The translations under genes and the position numbers were made by a program. This document shows, one piece after another, positions 1-9,537 of a stretch of DNA of 46,091 bases. Source of the stretch: an uncultured Pelagibacteraceae bacterium (GTDB taxonomy: Bacteria; Pseudomonadota; Alphaproteobacteria; Pelagibacterales; Pelagibacteraceae); assembly GCA_902519695.1 (NCBI GenBank), contig CABYKN010000005.1, positions 1-46,091 on the forward strand. The letters run 5' to 3'. Below the pieces are notes generated by a model. That model ran no database searches and had not been told where the DNA came from. It worked only from the letters and a program-made list of their open reading frames with translations. Position 1 is the first letter of the stretch; every line of letters starts with the position of its first letter.

Positions 1-1214
1 ACAATTTTTTCTAAGTGATCTAAAAACTTTGCTTCACTTAATTTTTTTTTATTTAAAAAGTCTCTCTTTTTTAATCCTGATTTTGATATGTCCAATAGTC
101 TCTCTGCCCAATACGAAATATCCTTACCCATCAAATTAGTTTTTAAGCCATTTTTAGGGGCTTTTTTATAAGCTGAAAGCACTTCATTAGCTTCCCAATT
201 TTTAATTAAATCTAAAGCTTCTTCCAGATTTCCATAAAGTAATCCAGTGAATAGGGCAGGACCAGCACATAAACACTCCCATCCGCACGCATCCATTGAT
301 CTTAATTCGATATATTGTTTTAATCTGTTTTCTGTAAATATTGTTCCTAAATGTGTATCAAGATCATTAGTACTAGGAATTTTATTTCCAATTTCTTTAA
401 TTTCTCCATTCATAAAGTTTTTAAATAAATATTTTTTTCCAGATATATAATTACCTTCACTTTGTAAAAATAAGATTGGATAATTCATAATATAATCTGC
501 ATATTTTTCAAAATTTACATCTTTTAAAAAAAACTCAGGCAATCCACCTCTAGAAGTTTCTTGCCAAACTTTAGATCTGTAAGATAAGTAGCCACTATTA
601 CTTTTTTCAACTATAGAGGAATTTGCAAAAAGTCCGATAGATATTGGAACTAAATTATTTGCCAACTTAAATTTTTTTATAAAATCTTCTTCTGAGGTAT
701 AATCTAAATTTAATTGCGTACCTGCAGTTTTATACATCATATCCAAACTTAGTTTTCCTCCAACAGGCATATCTTTGGTCATAACCTCATACCTTTTTTT
801 TGGATTATTAGGTATATCTTCAAGTTTAGATATAGGATCATATCCAGCGCTTACTATTTTAAAATCTAATTTTTCAATTACCTGATTTAACTCAAACAAA
901 TATTCATGAGATTCAGCACAAGCTTCGTGAATATTATTTAATTTTGCTCCAGATAGCTCTATTTGATTGCCAGGCTCTAAAGTAATATTTTTACCATTCT
1001 TAGTTAACGCTATTGGATTTTTTTCCTCAAAAATAGGTTTCCAGCCAAACTCATATAAATTTTCAAACATTTTCTTGATTTTTGAATAATCAATTCTCGT
1101 ATTTGTTTTTTTATCAAAAATAAATTTTTCATGCTCAACTCCAATCTTGAAATTAGATTTATCCTTTGAGCCTGACTTAAAATGTTCTATTATTTGTTCT
1201 TTTGTTTCTATCAT
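1..1214 (-). CDS. gshA: Glutamate-cysteine ligase, plant/alphaproteobacterial type (3' end off window)
   Basis: The protein joins L-glutamate and L-cysteine with ATP to give gamma-glutamylcysteine, the first step of glutathione synthesis in the cytosol. Translating the minus strand from the ATG at 1214 gives about 404 residues with no stop before the window edge, so the C-terminus is missing; the family is usually about 450 residues. Recognisable pieces are GVEHEKF near the N-terminus, LEPGNQIELSGA, GTQLNLD, LRSMDACGWECLCAG and GPALFTGLLYG, typical of the GCS2/plant-like family rather than the E. coli gshA family. The start codon shares its A with the TAA stop of the DUF255 gene upstream (TAATG), so translation is probably coupled. 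The family call is firm; the missing C-terminus cannot be judged. Confidence 0.93.
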   Translation of the reverse strand, partial: MIETKEQIIEHFKSGSKDKSNFKIGVEHEKFIFDKKTNTRIDYSKIKKMFENLYEFGWKPIFEEKNPIALTKNGKNITLEPGNQIELSGAKLNNIHEACAESHEYLFELNQVIEKLDFKIVSAGYDPISKLEDIPNNPKKRYEVMTKDMPVGGKLSLDMMYKTAGTQLNLDYTSEEDFIKKFKLANNLVPISIGLFANSSIVEKSNSGYLSYRSKVWQETSRGGLPEFFLKDVNFEKYADYIMNYPILFLQSEGNYISGKKYLFKNFMNGEIKEIGNKIPSTNDLDTHLGTIFTENRLKQYIELRSMDACGWECLCAGPALFTGLLYGNLEEALDLIKNWEANEVLSAYKKAPKNGLKTNLMGKDISYWAERLLDISKSGLKKRDFLNKKKLSEAKFLDHLEKI

Positions 1215-3163
1215 TAGCTTATATTGTTTCTTTTTAGATAATCTTCAATTTCCTTTATATTACTTAATTTGTTAGAGCAAGTTTGATTTTTACATATAAC
1301 AATTTTTGCCTCTTTTACTTCATTATCTAGATATTTAAACGTAGCTCTAGTAAAAAATTTTTTTTGCAAATACTTTTTTATATTAGGATCTAAATTTTGC
1401 TTTCCATGAATTGTAAAAGATATACTTTCATTACAAATATCCAATGATTTTACAAAACTAAACATTTGTGCAAAGTTTGAGTTTAAAACTTGGTGGAAAC
1501 TTTTTTTTAAAATATCAATTTTTTCAAACCATATTTTATCGCTAGTTATAATATATATTTTATTACATAAGTTTAAATATACGCTATTTCCATTTGGTAT
1601 ATTATTATCATTTAGATCTACTGGTTGTACAAATAGGTCATTGTCTAATATTTTATTTTTCTGCATTAAGCCTGATTTTTTATCAAAGAAGTATTCCCAG
1701 GTTTTTATTAAAATATCTTTTGCTTTTTCGATGTATTTAACGTCACCATCTAATTCATAAATAGTTATCAAAAGACTAGCATAGTATACGTAATCTTCCA
1801 AAAAAGCGTCAATCTCTGTGTCTTGATAGCAATGGAAAATTTTGTCTGACAAATATTTCTCCAATATCTTTATACTAACAAGAGTATTTTGTTTTAGTTC
1901 TTCATTATCAGTTACTAACGATGAAAGAAGAAGTGTCTCTAATAAAAAACAATTTTGATCAGTTTGAGATTTATCATCAAATAATGGTTTAGTACGTTTA
2001 TTTCTTTGATCTAATAACATTTTTTCTGTATTTGAGATTTCTTCAATCTCATCATCGGAAAGTTTATTATGAGTTTCTATTAAAATATTATTACCTTCAA
2101 AATTTCCCTCTTCAGTTAAATTATATTTTTTTGTAAATAAATTTAACTTAGAACCTAAAGTATTTTTTAGTTCTGCATAATTCCATACATAATATTTTCC
2201 TTCAACACCATCGCTATCGGCATCATATGCAGACCCATAAAGATCAAAATCATTTTTAAATTCTGAATTTATAAAATCTATAGTCTGCTCTAACTTTTTC
2301 TTATAATAAAGATTATTAGTTTTTTGAAAGAACTTATTTAACAATCCTATATATTGAATATTATCATAAAGCATTTTTTCGAAGTGAGGGATGATCCAAT
2401 TTTCATCAACAGTGTATCTTGCTATACCTCCAGCTAGATGATCATACATTCCTTTTGAAGAAATATTGTAAAGTAAAGTTTCAACAGGTTTAAAGTATTC
2501 TCCTTTTCCTGTTTTTAAATAAAAATAAAACATTGCATCAAATAAATAAAATTGGGGAAACTTAGGAGCTCCCTTGAAACTCCCATTAACTTTATCAAGG
2601 TGCTGTATAATTTTTTCTAAAAACGGTTCTAAAGGTTGATTTAATACTGCTGATCTTTGATTAATTTTACCAAATATTTCTTGCATTTGGGGTGCTTGAT
2701 CAAGAATTTTCTCTCTATTCTTATTATATACGTCAGAAACATTATTTAGAACTTTTTGAAAATCTGGTCTTCCATGCATTTCTTTTGGTGGGAAATAAGT
2801 TCCACCAGTAAAAGGAACTCCATTTTCATCAAGAAACATCGATAAAGGCCAACCTCCTTGGGTTCCTGTTAAAATAGATAAACTTCTTTGAAAAACATAA
2901 TCTAAATCAGGTCTTTCTTCTCTATCAACTTTAATATTTATAAATTTTTCATTCATTATTTTAGCTGTTTGATCATCCTCAAAACTTTCATGAGCCATCA
3001 CATGACACCAATGACAGCTCGCATATCCAACACTAAGGAATATTGGTTTTTTTTCTTTTTTTGCCTGTTCTAAACTTTCTTTATTCCAAGCAAACCAATT
3101 TACAGGATTGTCTTTATGCTGCTTTAAATACGGACTTTTCTCTTCATTAAGTTTGTTAGTCAT
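1214..3163 (-). CDS. DUF255 thioredoxin-fold protein (YyaL / SPATA20 family)
   Basis: A 649-residue soluble protein of the DUF255 family. It has an N-terminal thioredoxin-like domain (about residues 1-165) with a CxxC motif at C50-C53 in YASCHWCHVM, then a long (alpha/alpha) six-hairpin region like N-acylglucosamine 2-epimerases and glycosidases (GAPKFPQ, HFEKMLYDN, YDADSDGVEGKYYVW). The length suits the family, which is commonly 650-700 residues. The molecular function is not established; the CxxC suggests a redox role and the barrel a carbohydrate-binding or epimerase-like role, both inference from fold. It lies between the HD-domain gene (14 nt gap) and gshA (1-nt overlap), so it may be co-transcribed with glutathione synthesis. 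There is no signal peptide. Confidence 0.9.
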   Translation of the reverse strand: MTNKLNEEKSPYLKQHKDNPVNWFAWNKESLEQAKKEKKPIFLSVGYASCHWCHVMAHESFEDDQTAKIMNEKFINIKVDREERPDLDYVFQRSLSILTGTQGGWPLSMFLDENGVPFTGGTYFPPKEMHGRPDFQKVLNNVSDVYNKNREKILDQAPQMQEIFGKINQRSAVLNQPLEPFLEKIIQHLDKVNGSFKGAPKFPQFYLFDAMFYFYLKTGKGEYFKPVETLLYNISSKGMYDHLAGGIARYTVDENWIIPHFEKMLYDNIQYIGLLNKFFQKTNNLYYKKKLEQTIDFINSEFKNDFDLYGSAYDADSDGVEGKYYVWNYAELKNTLGSKLNLFTKKYNLTEEGNFEGNNILIETHNKLSDDEIEEISNTEKMLLDQRNKRTKPLFDDKSQTDQNCFLLETLLLSSLVTDNEELKQNTLVSIKILEKYLSDKIFHCYQDTEIDAFLEDYVYYASLLITIYELDGDVKYIEKAKDILIKTWEYFFDKKSGLMQKNKILDNDLFVQPVDLNDNNIPNGNSVYLNLCNKIYIITSDKIWFEKIDILKKSFHQVLNSNFAQMFSFVKSLDICNESISFTIHGKQNLDPNIKKYLQKKFFTRATFKYLDNEVKEAKIVICKNQTCSNKLSNIKEIEDYLKRNNIS

Positions 3164-3177
3164 GATTTCTTTTAAAA

Positions 3178-3735
3178 TTAGTGATGATAAAAAGGTTTTC
3201 GATCAAATATCTTTTTCACCATTGGTTCAAAATCTTCTAGAGACATAGATTTGTAATTAGGATCAAAAGAAGACTGGTCGTATTTTTCACAAAAATCAAC
3301 TGTATCTTGATAGTATTTGTGATTCTTGAATTTATCTCTAGCGTTTCTATCACCTCCTAAATGATGAGCACTATAATATGTTTGAAAAAGTCCATGATGA
3401 AGTATTATCCAGTATGTTTTTTCTGAAACATATGGTCTTATTATTGAAGCCGCATATTGAGAATGATTCATAGGCGCTAAGTCATCTCCTATGTCATGAA
3501 GTAAAGTTGCTACAACCATCTCTTCACTTTCTCCATTTTTGTACGCTCTTGTTGCTGCTTGCAAAGAATGTTCTAATCTAGTTATTTGGTAGCCTTCAAG
3601 AGTTGTCGTTTGACTAGCAAGATATTTAAGCAGTCTATCTGCAGTTTTACGCTCAAAATTTTTTTCATACTTTTCTAATAATTCATAATCTTCTTTTGAA
3701 CCATTTTTCATTTCAGTAAAATTTACTTTTTTCAT
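3178..3735 (-). CDS. HD-domain protein of unknown function (predicted phosphohydrolase / PhnZ-like fold)
   Basis: A 185-residue HD-superfamily protein. The HD signature is LLHDIGDD with H80-D81. Other likely metal ligands are H56 (RLEHSLQAA), H90 (NHSQ), H112/H113 (ILHHG) and D152 (EKYDQSSFDP), a set like that of di-metal HD enzymes. The spacing H56 to H80-D81 is the same 24 residues that I recall between H34 and H58-D59 of the phosphonate oxygenase PhnZ. The position matching PhnZ's gating Glu27 is Tyr49 here, so I do not call it a phosphonate oxygenase. Closely similar proteins (RLEHSLQ, LLHDIGDDLAP, HHLGGDRNAR, FDRKPF) are widespread in alphaproteobacteria without known function, as far as I recall. 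Its ATG is fused to the purF stop (TAATG at 3735). Confidence 0.85.
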   Translation of the reverse strand: MKKVNFTEMKNGSKEDYELLEKYEKNFERKTADRLLKYLASQTTTLEGYQITRLEHSLQAATRAYKNGESEEMVVATLLHDIGDDLAPMNHSQYAASIIRPYVSEKTYWIILHHGLFQTYYSAHHLGGDRNARDKFKNHKYYQDTVDFCEKYDQSSFDPNYKSMSLEDFEPMVKKIFDRKPFYHH

Positions 3736-5177
3736 TAATTACTCGACCCAGTACTTAATAATGATAATTGTGTAACTTTATCTTCTCCAAGTTCATCAAT
3801 TATTTTTACTGGATAATCACCAGTAAAATGATGATCAGTTAACTGAGGATAAGCATCATTTCTCTTCTCAAAACCCATCCCTCGATACAAACCATCTAAC
3901 GTTAAAAATTTAAGTGATTTTGCTTTTATAAATTCTTTTATTTCATCTACTGATTTATTTGCTGCTAATAGTTCTTTTTTTGTAGGTGTATCAACTCCAT
4001 AAAAATCTGGGTATTTTATTTCTGGACTAGCTATCCTAACATGTATCTCTTTTGCACCATTATCATATAACATTTTTACAATTTTTGATGAGGTTGTGCC
4101 TCTTACAAGAGAGTCATCAACTAAAATAATTTTCTTATTTTTTATAACTGAAACATTCGCATTTAGCTTTAATTTAACTCCTAAACTTCTAATCTGTTGT
4201 GACGGCTCTATAAAAGTTCTACCAACATAATGATTTCTTATTAAACCTAGATCAAAGTTTATTTTTTTCTCTTCCGCGTAACCTAATGCAGCTGCATTAC
4301 CAGAATCTGGCACTGGTACAACTAGGTCAGCATCTAAATTATCTTCTTTTGCTAATTCTGCTCCAAATTTTTTACGATATTCATAAGCTGTTTTGCCATT
4401 TAAAATACTATCTGGTCTTGAAAAATAAATATATTCAAAAACACATGGTCTTACTTTTTTTTGGGGAAATGGTTTAATGCTTTTTAATTCGTCATTTTCT
4501 ACATAAACAATTTCACCATTTTCAACTTCTCTTACAAACTTTGCACCAATAATATCAAATGCACATGTTTCAGATGCAAAAACATAAGAGTTTTTTAATT
4601 TTCCTATGACCAGAGGTCTAATTCCATAAGGATCTCTTACACCAATAAGAGTATTTTGTGTCATCATAACTAATGCATATCCCCCTTGAATTTGAAACAG
4701 AGCGTCAATAACTTTATCAATTGTCTTTGGTCTTTTTGATTTTGCTATAAGTTTTACTATGGTTTCTGTATCTGATGTTGTGTAAAAGATTGAGCCTTCT
4801 TCAACCATTTTATTTCTAAGTGTAATTGCATTCGTTAGATTTCCATTATGCGCAACACCAATTCCACCTGAATTAGTATCAGCAAAGAATGGTTGTACAT
4901 TTCTTAAAGCAGTTCCGCCAGTTGTAGAATATCTATTGTGACCTATTGCATAATTTCCTGGTAAGTTTTTTAAAACTTTTTCATCGTTAAAGTTGTCACC
5001 AACTAAACCAAATCTTTTTTCAGAGTGATATTTTTCGCCATCAAATGATACAATTCCACAACCTTCTTGCCCTCTATGTTGTAATGCATGAAGTCCTAAA
5101 GCCGTTAAGGTCGATGCTTCTGGTGTATTACTTATACCAAAGACAGCACACTCCTCTTTTAATTTAGGGTTATACAT
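3735..5177 (-). CDS. purF: Amidophosphoribosyltransferase (PurF)
   Basis: This enzyme catalyses the committed step of purine synthesis: PRPP plus glutamine gives 5-phosphoribosylamine. The N-terminal Ntn glutaminase begins with a short propeptide ending in KLKEEC, whose Cys becomes the N-terminal nucleophile after processing; GHNRYSTTGG and AHNGNLTN follow. The C-terminal phosphoribosyltransferase half shows the PRPP loop in IILVDDSLVRGTTS. I start at the ATG at 5177 (480 residues, 9-residue propeptide) because it gives a propeptide like that of Bacillus PurF and a short 8-nt overlap with cvpA. An in-frame ATG at 5204 would add nine residues and overlap cvpA by 35 nt. The cvpA-purF order is common in bacteria. 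The rest of the pathway seen here is purM/purN at 22.5-24 kb. Confidence 0.96.
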   Translation of the reverse strand: MYNPKLKEECAVFGISNTPEASTLTALGLHALQHRGQEGCGIVSFDGEKYHSEKRFGLVGDNFNDEKVLKNLPGNYAIGHNRYSTTGGTALRNVQPFFADTNSGGIGVAHNGNLTNAITLRNKMVEEGSIFYTTSDTETIVKLIAKSKRPKTIDKVIDALFQIQGGYALVMMTQNTLIGVRDPYGIRPLVIGKLKNSYVFASETCAFDIIGAKFVREVENGEIVYVENDELKSIKPFPQKKVRPCVFEYIYFSRPDSILNGKTAYEYRKKFGAELAKEDNLDADLVVPVPDSGNAAALGYAEEKKINFDLGLIRNHYVGRTFIEPSQQIRSLGVKLKLNANVSVIKNKKIILVDDSLVRGTTSSKIVKMLYDNGAKEIHVRIASPEIKYPDFYGVDTPTKKELLAANKSVDEIKEFIKAKSLKFLTLDGLYRGMGFEKRNDAYPQLTDHHFTGDYPVKIIDELGEDKVTQLSLLSTGSSN

Positions 5178-5715
5178 CTTGAACTTTTTCTTTAGCATCT
5201 TCATATTGTTTTTGATTTGGAAATACCTTTATAAGATACATGCTACCTTTTTCAACCCAAGGAAATATTAACGAATCTTTTAAATTTAACGGCCATTTTT
5301 TGCTATCGTAGACGACGTCAATAGCAGTGAACAAACAAACAATTAGTATATAGCTCTTAGCGATTCCAAAGAAAAAACCAAAAACTTTATCGATTGAACC
5401 TAATCCAGTGTAAGTAACAACTTTACTTATTGCTTTATTTCCTAAAAGAATAAGAAATATTATTAAGATAAATAATATTACACCAACAGTTATATCAAGA
5501 ACATATTCACTGTCTAAAATACCATCAAAGTAAGGCTTTACTTTCGGAAATAAATAAATTGTTAAAATATATGCCAAAACCCATTTGGCAGCTGACAATA
5601 AACTTAAAACAAAACCTTTTCTAGATCCTTGAATTAAAAAATAAATGGTTAATACAAAAAAAATATAATCAAATAATGTTACTTGTATTAAAAAATCCTG
5701 AATAGCTTCAATCAT
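5170..5715 (-). CDS. cvpA: CvpA family inner-membrane protein
   Basis: A 181-residue integral membrane protein. Four hydrophobic helices are visible: about residues 12-30, 38-56, 74-96 and 110-128. Small residues and lysines around KGFVLSLLSAAKW and GLGSIDKVFGFFFGIAKSYI are typical of the CvpA/colicin V production family. In E. coli cvpA is linked to purF and colicin V production, but the biochemical role is unknown. It starts one base into the stop of the upstream MMPL gene (TAATG at 5715) and its 3' end overlaps the purF start by 8 nt, so the three genes are tightly coupled. The cvpA-purF linkage supports the call as much as the protein sequence does. Confidence 0.88.
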   Translation of the reverse strand: MIEAIQDFLIQVTLFDYIFFVLTIYFLIQGSRKGFVLSLLSAAKWVLAYILTIYLFPKVKPYFDGILDSEYVLDITVGVILFILIIFLILLGNKAISKVVTYTGLGSIDKVFGFFFGIAKSYILIVCLFTAIDVVYDSKKWPLNLKDSLIFPWVEKGSMYLIKVFPNQKQYEDAKEKVQDV

Positions 5716-8090
5716 TAATTGAATGGTTTAATTTTAAGCAATAAAGAAGGTAAAAGTGTTAAAACTGAAACCATAGCAAGTAACATAGCAATCCCCGTGA
5801 ATACACCAAAGTAAATTGTTGGTATAAAATTTGACATTACTAAAATTGAAAATCCAAAAACTATTGTAATTGAAGTATTTAAAATAGCTTTACCGACTGT
5901 TGAATGGCACAATTTAAGTGTCTTATTATAACTTTTCAATTTTGCATACTCCTCTTTAAATCTATAAATATAATGAATGCTATTATCTACAGCTATACCT
6001 ATAGTTATTGCTGCTATTGTAATTGTCATCATATCAAGAGGAATTCCTAATAATCCAATTAAACCTAATATAAAAAAAGCTGCTATAAAGTTTGGTACAA
6101 CACCTATTAAAGCTAATTTTAAATTTTTGAAAAGAATGATAAACATTATTAGAATTCCAAGCATAACGAAACCAAGGGTCAAAATTTGAGATTTAAATAA
6201 ACTTTGTAAAAGATTATTAAACAGAATTAATACTCCACCTAATTTATATTCATCTTTTTTTAAATTTAATTTATTTTCAAGATCTGAATGTATTTTAATA
6301 AGTAAGTCATTTCTCCTTAGATCATCCATTGAGTCTTTTATCCTTAAGCTTATTCTAGCCTCAGAGTCTTTTATAGATATGTATGGATCAACAATTTCTT
6401 TTTTTATGTTATCAGGAATCTTAGTATATAAGACGCCCATTTCTAAAGATCCAAGTTCTTTATTATTATTTAATTGTGTAGCAACATCAATAATTGAAGA
6501 AAAAGAGAGAACTTTTCCAACTGGCTCCAAGGAATCTAAATAATTATGAACTTTTTTTATTTTATTAATTTTATCTTTAGTAAACCAGTATTTTTCATCA
6601 TTTTCATCTTCATCACCCCAATCATCATCTTCATCGTCTAATTTTTGTTCAATTTCATCTTTTTTTGGAAATTTTAAAATAACTTCAAGTGGAGTTGTGC
6701 CTCCCAGCTTTTCATCAATAAGTTTCATTCCTTTGTAAATTTCTGTTTTTTTATCAAAATAATTTATAAAACTATTTTCCACTTCAAGCTTTGAAATCCC
6801 CAATATACTTAGAAATATAATTATAAAAGTTGATCCAAATATTGTATTTTGCTTTGAAACTGAAATGTTACTAAAAAAATCAGTTATTTTGGTCCCTTTC
6901 TCTTCTTTTAAAGAAACTTTATTAAAATTTAATAAATTAATTAATGTTGGCAATAGACTAAAAGTAATAAGAAATGAAATTATTAGACCAAAAGTCATCA
7001 TAAATCCAAAATCTATTATTGGTTTTATTTCACTAAACACCAGAGACAAGAAAGCAAATATAGTTGTTAAGGCTGTATATAATATAGGCCAAAACATCTT
7101 GCTTGTTGTTAATGAGATAATCTTAAATTTATTCAATTTAGGAAATTGTTTTGAAAGTTGAAGGTATCTAGTACTGATGTGAATATTCATAGCCATCGTC
7201 AATATCAACATTAAAGCAATAAAGTTTGATGATATTACAGTAACTTTCCATCCTAAGAGACCTAAAAGTCCAGTCATTATTAATACTGAAAAAAAACAAC
7301 TACTAATTGGGACAATTACCCATATTAATTTTCTAAATACATACCAAAGAGTAGCAACAATAAATACAAAAACGCCAAGACCAAAAACTATTATATCATT
7401 TTTTATAAAGGTCATCATATCATCAGCAATCATAGGAATGCCTCCTAAATGAATTTTACTAGTTGAATCAAAATTTTTAATTATTTGTCTTATTTCTAAA
7501 ATATTTTGATGGTTTTGTTTTTTTAAATTATCTTTATATAATTCTTCTTCTATTTTACTTTTAAACTCTGTAACTTTATCTTTCGATTTTAAGTAAACTA
7601 TAATACCAGATGTTTTACCATCCTCGCTGATAACAAAATTTCTGAAAACAGGACTATTCAATATTTCATTAAATCCTCTTTCTTTATCAATGTTCGGTGA
7701 TGTTAGTGTTGAGTAAGTTTGTAGTCTTTCAATAAGAGGCTCATCAGAGCTGCTTAATAATGGAATATCTAATAGTGTGATTACATTATGTACCCAATCA
7801 AGTTGTTGTATTTGGTTTTTAAGCTTTAATAGATTTTTGATAGAAGGCTCGTCTATCATTCTCTTTTTTGGCGTGTAAGTAAGAACTAAAAATTCTTTTG
7901 CGCCATATCTATCATTTATTTCATTCAGGTATTTTAAATCTGGATCACCTTCTATTAATAATGTTTCAGACGATGCATCAAGTCTAAAATTTTTTGAATG
8001 ATACCCAAAAAAACATAAGCAAATTAATAATAAAATTAAAATTAAGCTAGGTTTTTTTAAAACAATATTTTGATAAAATTTAGCTAACAT
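5715..8090 (-). CDS. RND-superfamily MMPL-type transporter
   Basis: A 791-residue membrane protein with the duplicated RND layout. Each half has one N-terminal helix (about residues 15-32 and 416-433), a large extracytoplasmic domain, and a bundle of five helices. The second bundle contains the conserved GIAVDNSIHYIYRF stretch near helix 10. Proteins of this type move hydrophobic molecules such as lipids or hopanoids out of the inner membrane using proton flow; the substrate here is unknown. An acidic run (about residues 485-499, mostly Asp/Glu) sits in the second extracytoplasmic loop. I use the ATG at 8090 rather than the TTG one codon upstream. The gene lies between dnaB and cvpA, where many alphaproteobacteria carry alr and radA. 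Confidence 0.88.
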   Translation of the reverse strand: MLAKFYQNIVLKKPSLILILLLICLCFFGYHSKNFRLDASSETLLIEGDPDLKYLNEINDRYGAKEFLVLTYTPKKRMIDEPSIKNLLKLKNQIQQLDWVHNVITLLDIPLLSSSDEPLIERLQTYSTLTSPNIDKERGFNEILNSPVFRNFVISEDGKTSGIIVYLKSKDKVTEFKSKIEEELYKDNLKKQNHQNILEIRQIIKNFDSTSKIHLGGIPMIADDMMTFIKNDIIVFGLGVFVFIVATLWYVFRKLIWVIVPISSCFFSVLIMTGLLGLLGWKVTVISSNFIALMLILTMAMNIHISTRYLQLSKQFPKLNKFKIISLTTSKMFWPILYTALTTIFAFLSLVFSEIKPIIDFGFMMTFGLIISFLITFSLLPTLINLLNFNKVSLKEEKGTKITDFFSNISVSKQNTIFGSTFIIIFLSILGISKLEVENSFINYFDKKTEIYKGMKLIDEKLGGTTPLEVILKFPKKDEIEQKLDDEDDDWGDEDENDEKYWFTKDKINKIKKVHNYLDSLEPVGKVLSFSSIIDVATQLNNNKELGSLEMGVLYTKIPDNIKKEIVDPYISIKDSEARISLRIKDSMDDLRRNDLLIKIHSDLENKLNLKKDEYKLGGVLILFNNLLQSLFKSQILTLGFVMLGILIMFIILFKNLKLALIGVVPNFIAAFFILGLIGLLGIPLDMMTITIAAITIGIAVDNSIHYIYRFKEEYAKLKSYNKTLKLCHSTVGKAILNTSITIVFGFSILVMSNFIPTIYFGVFTGIAMLLAMVSVLTLLPSLLLKIKPFN

Positions 8091-8115
8091 CAAATATTAG
8101 CTTTTATAATTTAAT

Positions 8116-9531
8116 TTAATTATTTTGAATATCTTTAAATTTGGTAAACATTGCTTCAAATTCAAGCATTACATTGCCGGTTGGTCCGTGTCTTTGTTTC
8201 TGAATAATTAACTCTGCTAAATGTGACACTTCGTTCATTTTAGCTTGCCATTCTGCGTGTTCTACGGTTGCTGGTCTTGGCTCTTTTCCCTGTAAATAAT
8301 ATGACTCTCTATAAACAAACATTACTACATCGGCATCTTGTTCTATTGAACCTGATTCTCTTAAATCTGATAATTGTGGTTTTTTATCATCCCTTTGTTC
8401 GACAGCTCTTGAAAGTTGAGAAAGCGCCAATACCGGAACAGCTAATTCTTTTGCTAAAGCTTTTAATCCTTGTGTTATCTCAGAAATTTCTTGAACTCTT
8501 CCGTTATTAGAATTGTTTGCTTTCATTAATTGAATATAGTCTATCACTACCATATCAAGTCCAAATAACCTCTTAATCCTTCTTGCTCTATTACTTAATG
8601 AAGCTATAGTAATTGCTGGGGTTTCATCAATATATAGTGGTAATTCAGATATATCTTTAGAAGTTTCTATAAATTTATCAAATTGTTCCTCAGATATTTT
8701 ACCTCTTCTTATATCGTTGGATTTTATTCTTGATTGTTCTGCCAAAATTCTGGTTGAAAGTTGTTCAGATGACATTTCAAGTGAAAAGAATGCTATTGAA
8801 CTTTTCTCTCCACTTTCTTGAATTTTTTTTGCTGCATTAAAAGCAATATTAGTTGCAAGTGCTGTTTTTCCCATTGAGGGTCTACCTGCAATGATAATAA
8901 GATCTGATTTATGCAAGCCACCTAATCTGTCATCTAAATCTTTTAAACCAGTTGGAACACCAACAATTCCCTCATCATTTTTGTAAGCATTTGAAGCCAT
9001 TTCAATAGTTTGTCTCATAGCTTCATCAAATTTAATCAGTGAGGAGCTGAAAGATCCTTTTTCGGCAAGATCAAATAAGGCTTTTTCATAATTTTCAATT
9101 ATTTTTTTTCCATCATTATTTAAATCATTAAGCTTCGCTTCATCTATAACTTCACCTGATATTTTTATTAATTCTCTCTTAACATAAAGATCAAAAATTA
9201 ATTTGGAATACTCAATTGCTTGTCTTGAAGATGATGAAAACTTTGTTATCTTTACCAAATATTCTGGTATATTTAATTCATCTTTTTCTTTTTCGAAATA
9301 ATTTTTTAATGTAATTGGGTTTGCTAAAAGTCCACCATAAATTAGTTTTTCTATTGCTTCAAATATTTTTTTGTGAACAGGATCATATAAGTTATTACTA
9401 TTTATTATCAAACTTACTTCATCAAATATTTCATTATTTAAAAGAATTGACCCTATAATTGATTGTTCAGCCTCAATATTATTCGGCAGTTCGTCAACTT
9501 TATTTTTTAAAATATTTAAAGATTGTGACAT
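8116..9531 (-). CDS. dnaB: Replicative DNA helicase DnaB
   Basis: The hexameric helicase that unwinds DNA at the replication fork. The 471-residue protein has the N-terminal primase-interacting domain (DELPNNIEAEQSIIGSILL, about residues 13-110), a linker, and a RecA-like ATPase domain. Walker A is GRPSMGKT (216-223), the Walker B region is LDMVVIDYIQLM, and ALSQLSRAVEQR and DLRESGSIEQDADVVMF are also present. The length is normal and I see no intein. It follows rplI on the same strand after a 66-nt gap with a long AT-rich hairpin, and is followed 25 nt downstream by the MMPL gene. rpsF-rpsR-rplI-dnaB is a widespread bacterial order. Confidence 0.97.
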   Translation of the reverse strand: MSQSLNILKNKVDELPNNIEAEQSIIGSILLNNEIFDEVSLIINSNNLYDPVHKKIFEAIEKLIYGGLLANPITLKNYFEKEKDELNIPEYLVKITKFSSSSRQAIEYSKLIFDLYVKRELIKISGEVIDEAKLNDLNNDGKKIIENYEKALFDLAEKGSFSSSLIKFDEAMRQTIEMASNAYKNDEGIVGVPTGLKDLDDRLGGLHKSDLIIIAGRPSMGKTALATNIAFNAAKKIQESGEKSSIAFFSLEMSSEQLSTRILAEQSRIKSNDIRRGKISEEQFDKFIETSKDISELPLYIDETPAITIASLSNRARRIKRLFGLDMVVIDYIQLMKANNSNNGRVQEISEITQGLKALAKELAVPVLALSQLSRAVEQRDDKKPQLSDLRESGSIEQDADVVMFVYRESYYLQGKEPRPATVEHAEWQAKMNEVSHLAELIIQKQRHGPTGNVMLEFEAMFTKFKDIQNN

Positions 9532-9537
9532 GCTAAA

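Noticed and set aside
247..450. Plus-strand open frame near the left edge
   Set aside because: Lies inside the gshA coding region read on the minus strand, which carries conserved family motifs.
6865..7161. Plus-strand open frame opposite the MMPL gene
   Set aside because: Antisense shadow of membrane-helix codons; no recognisable domain.
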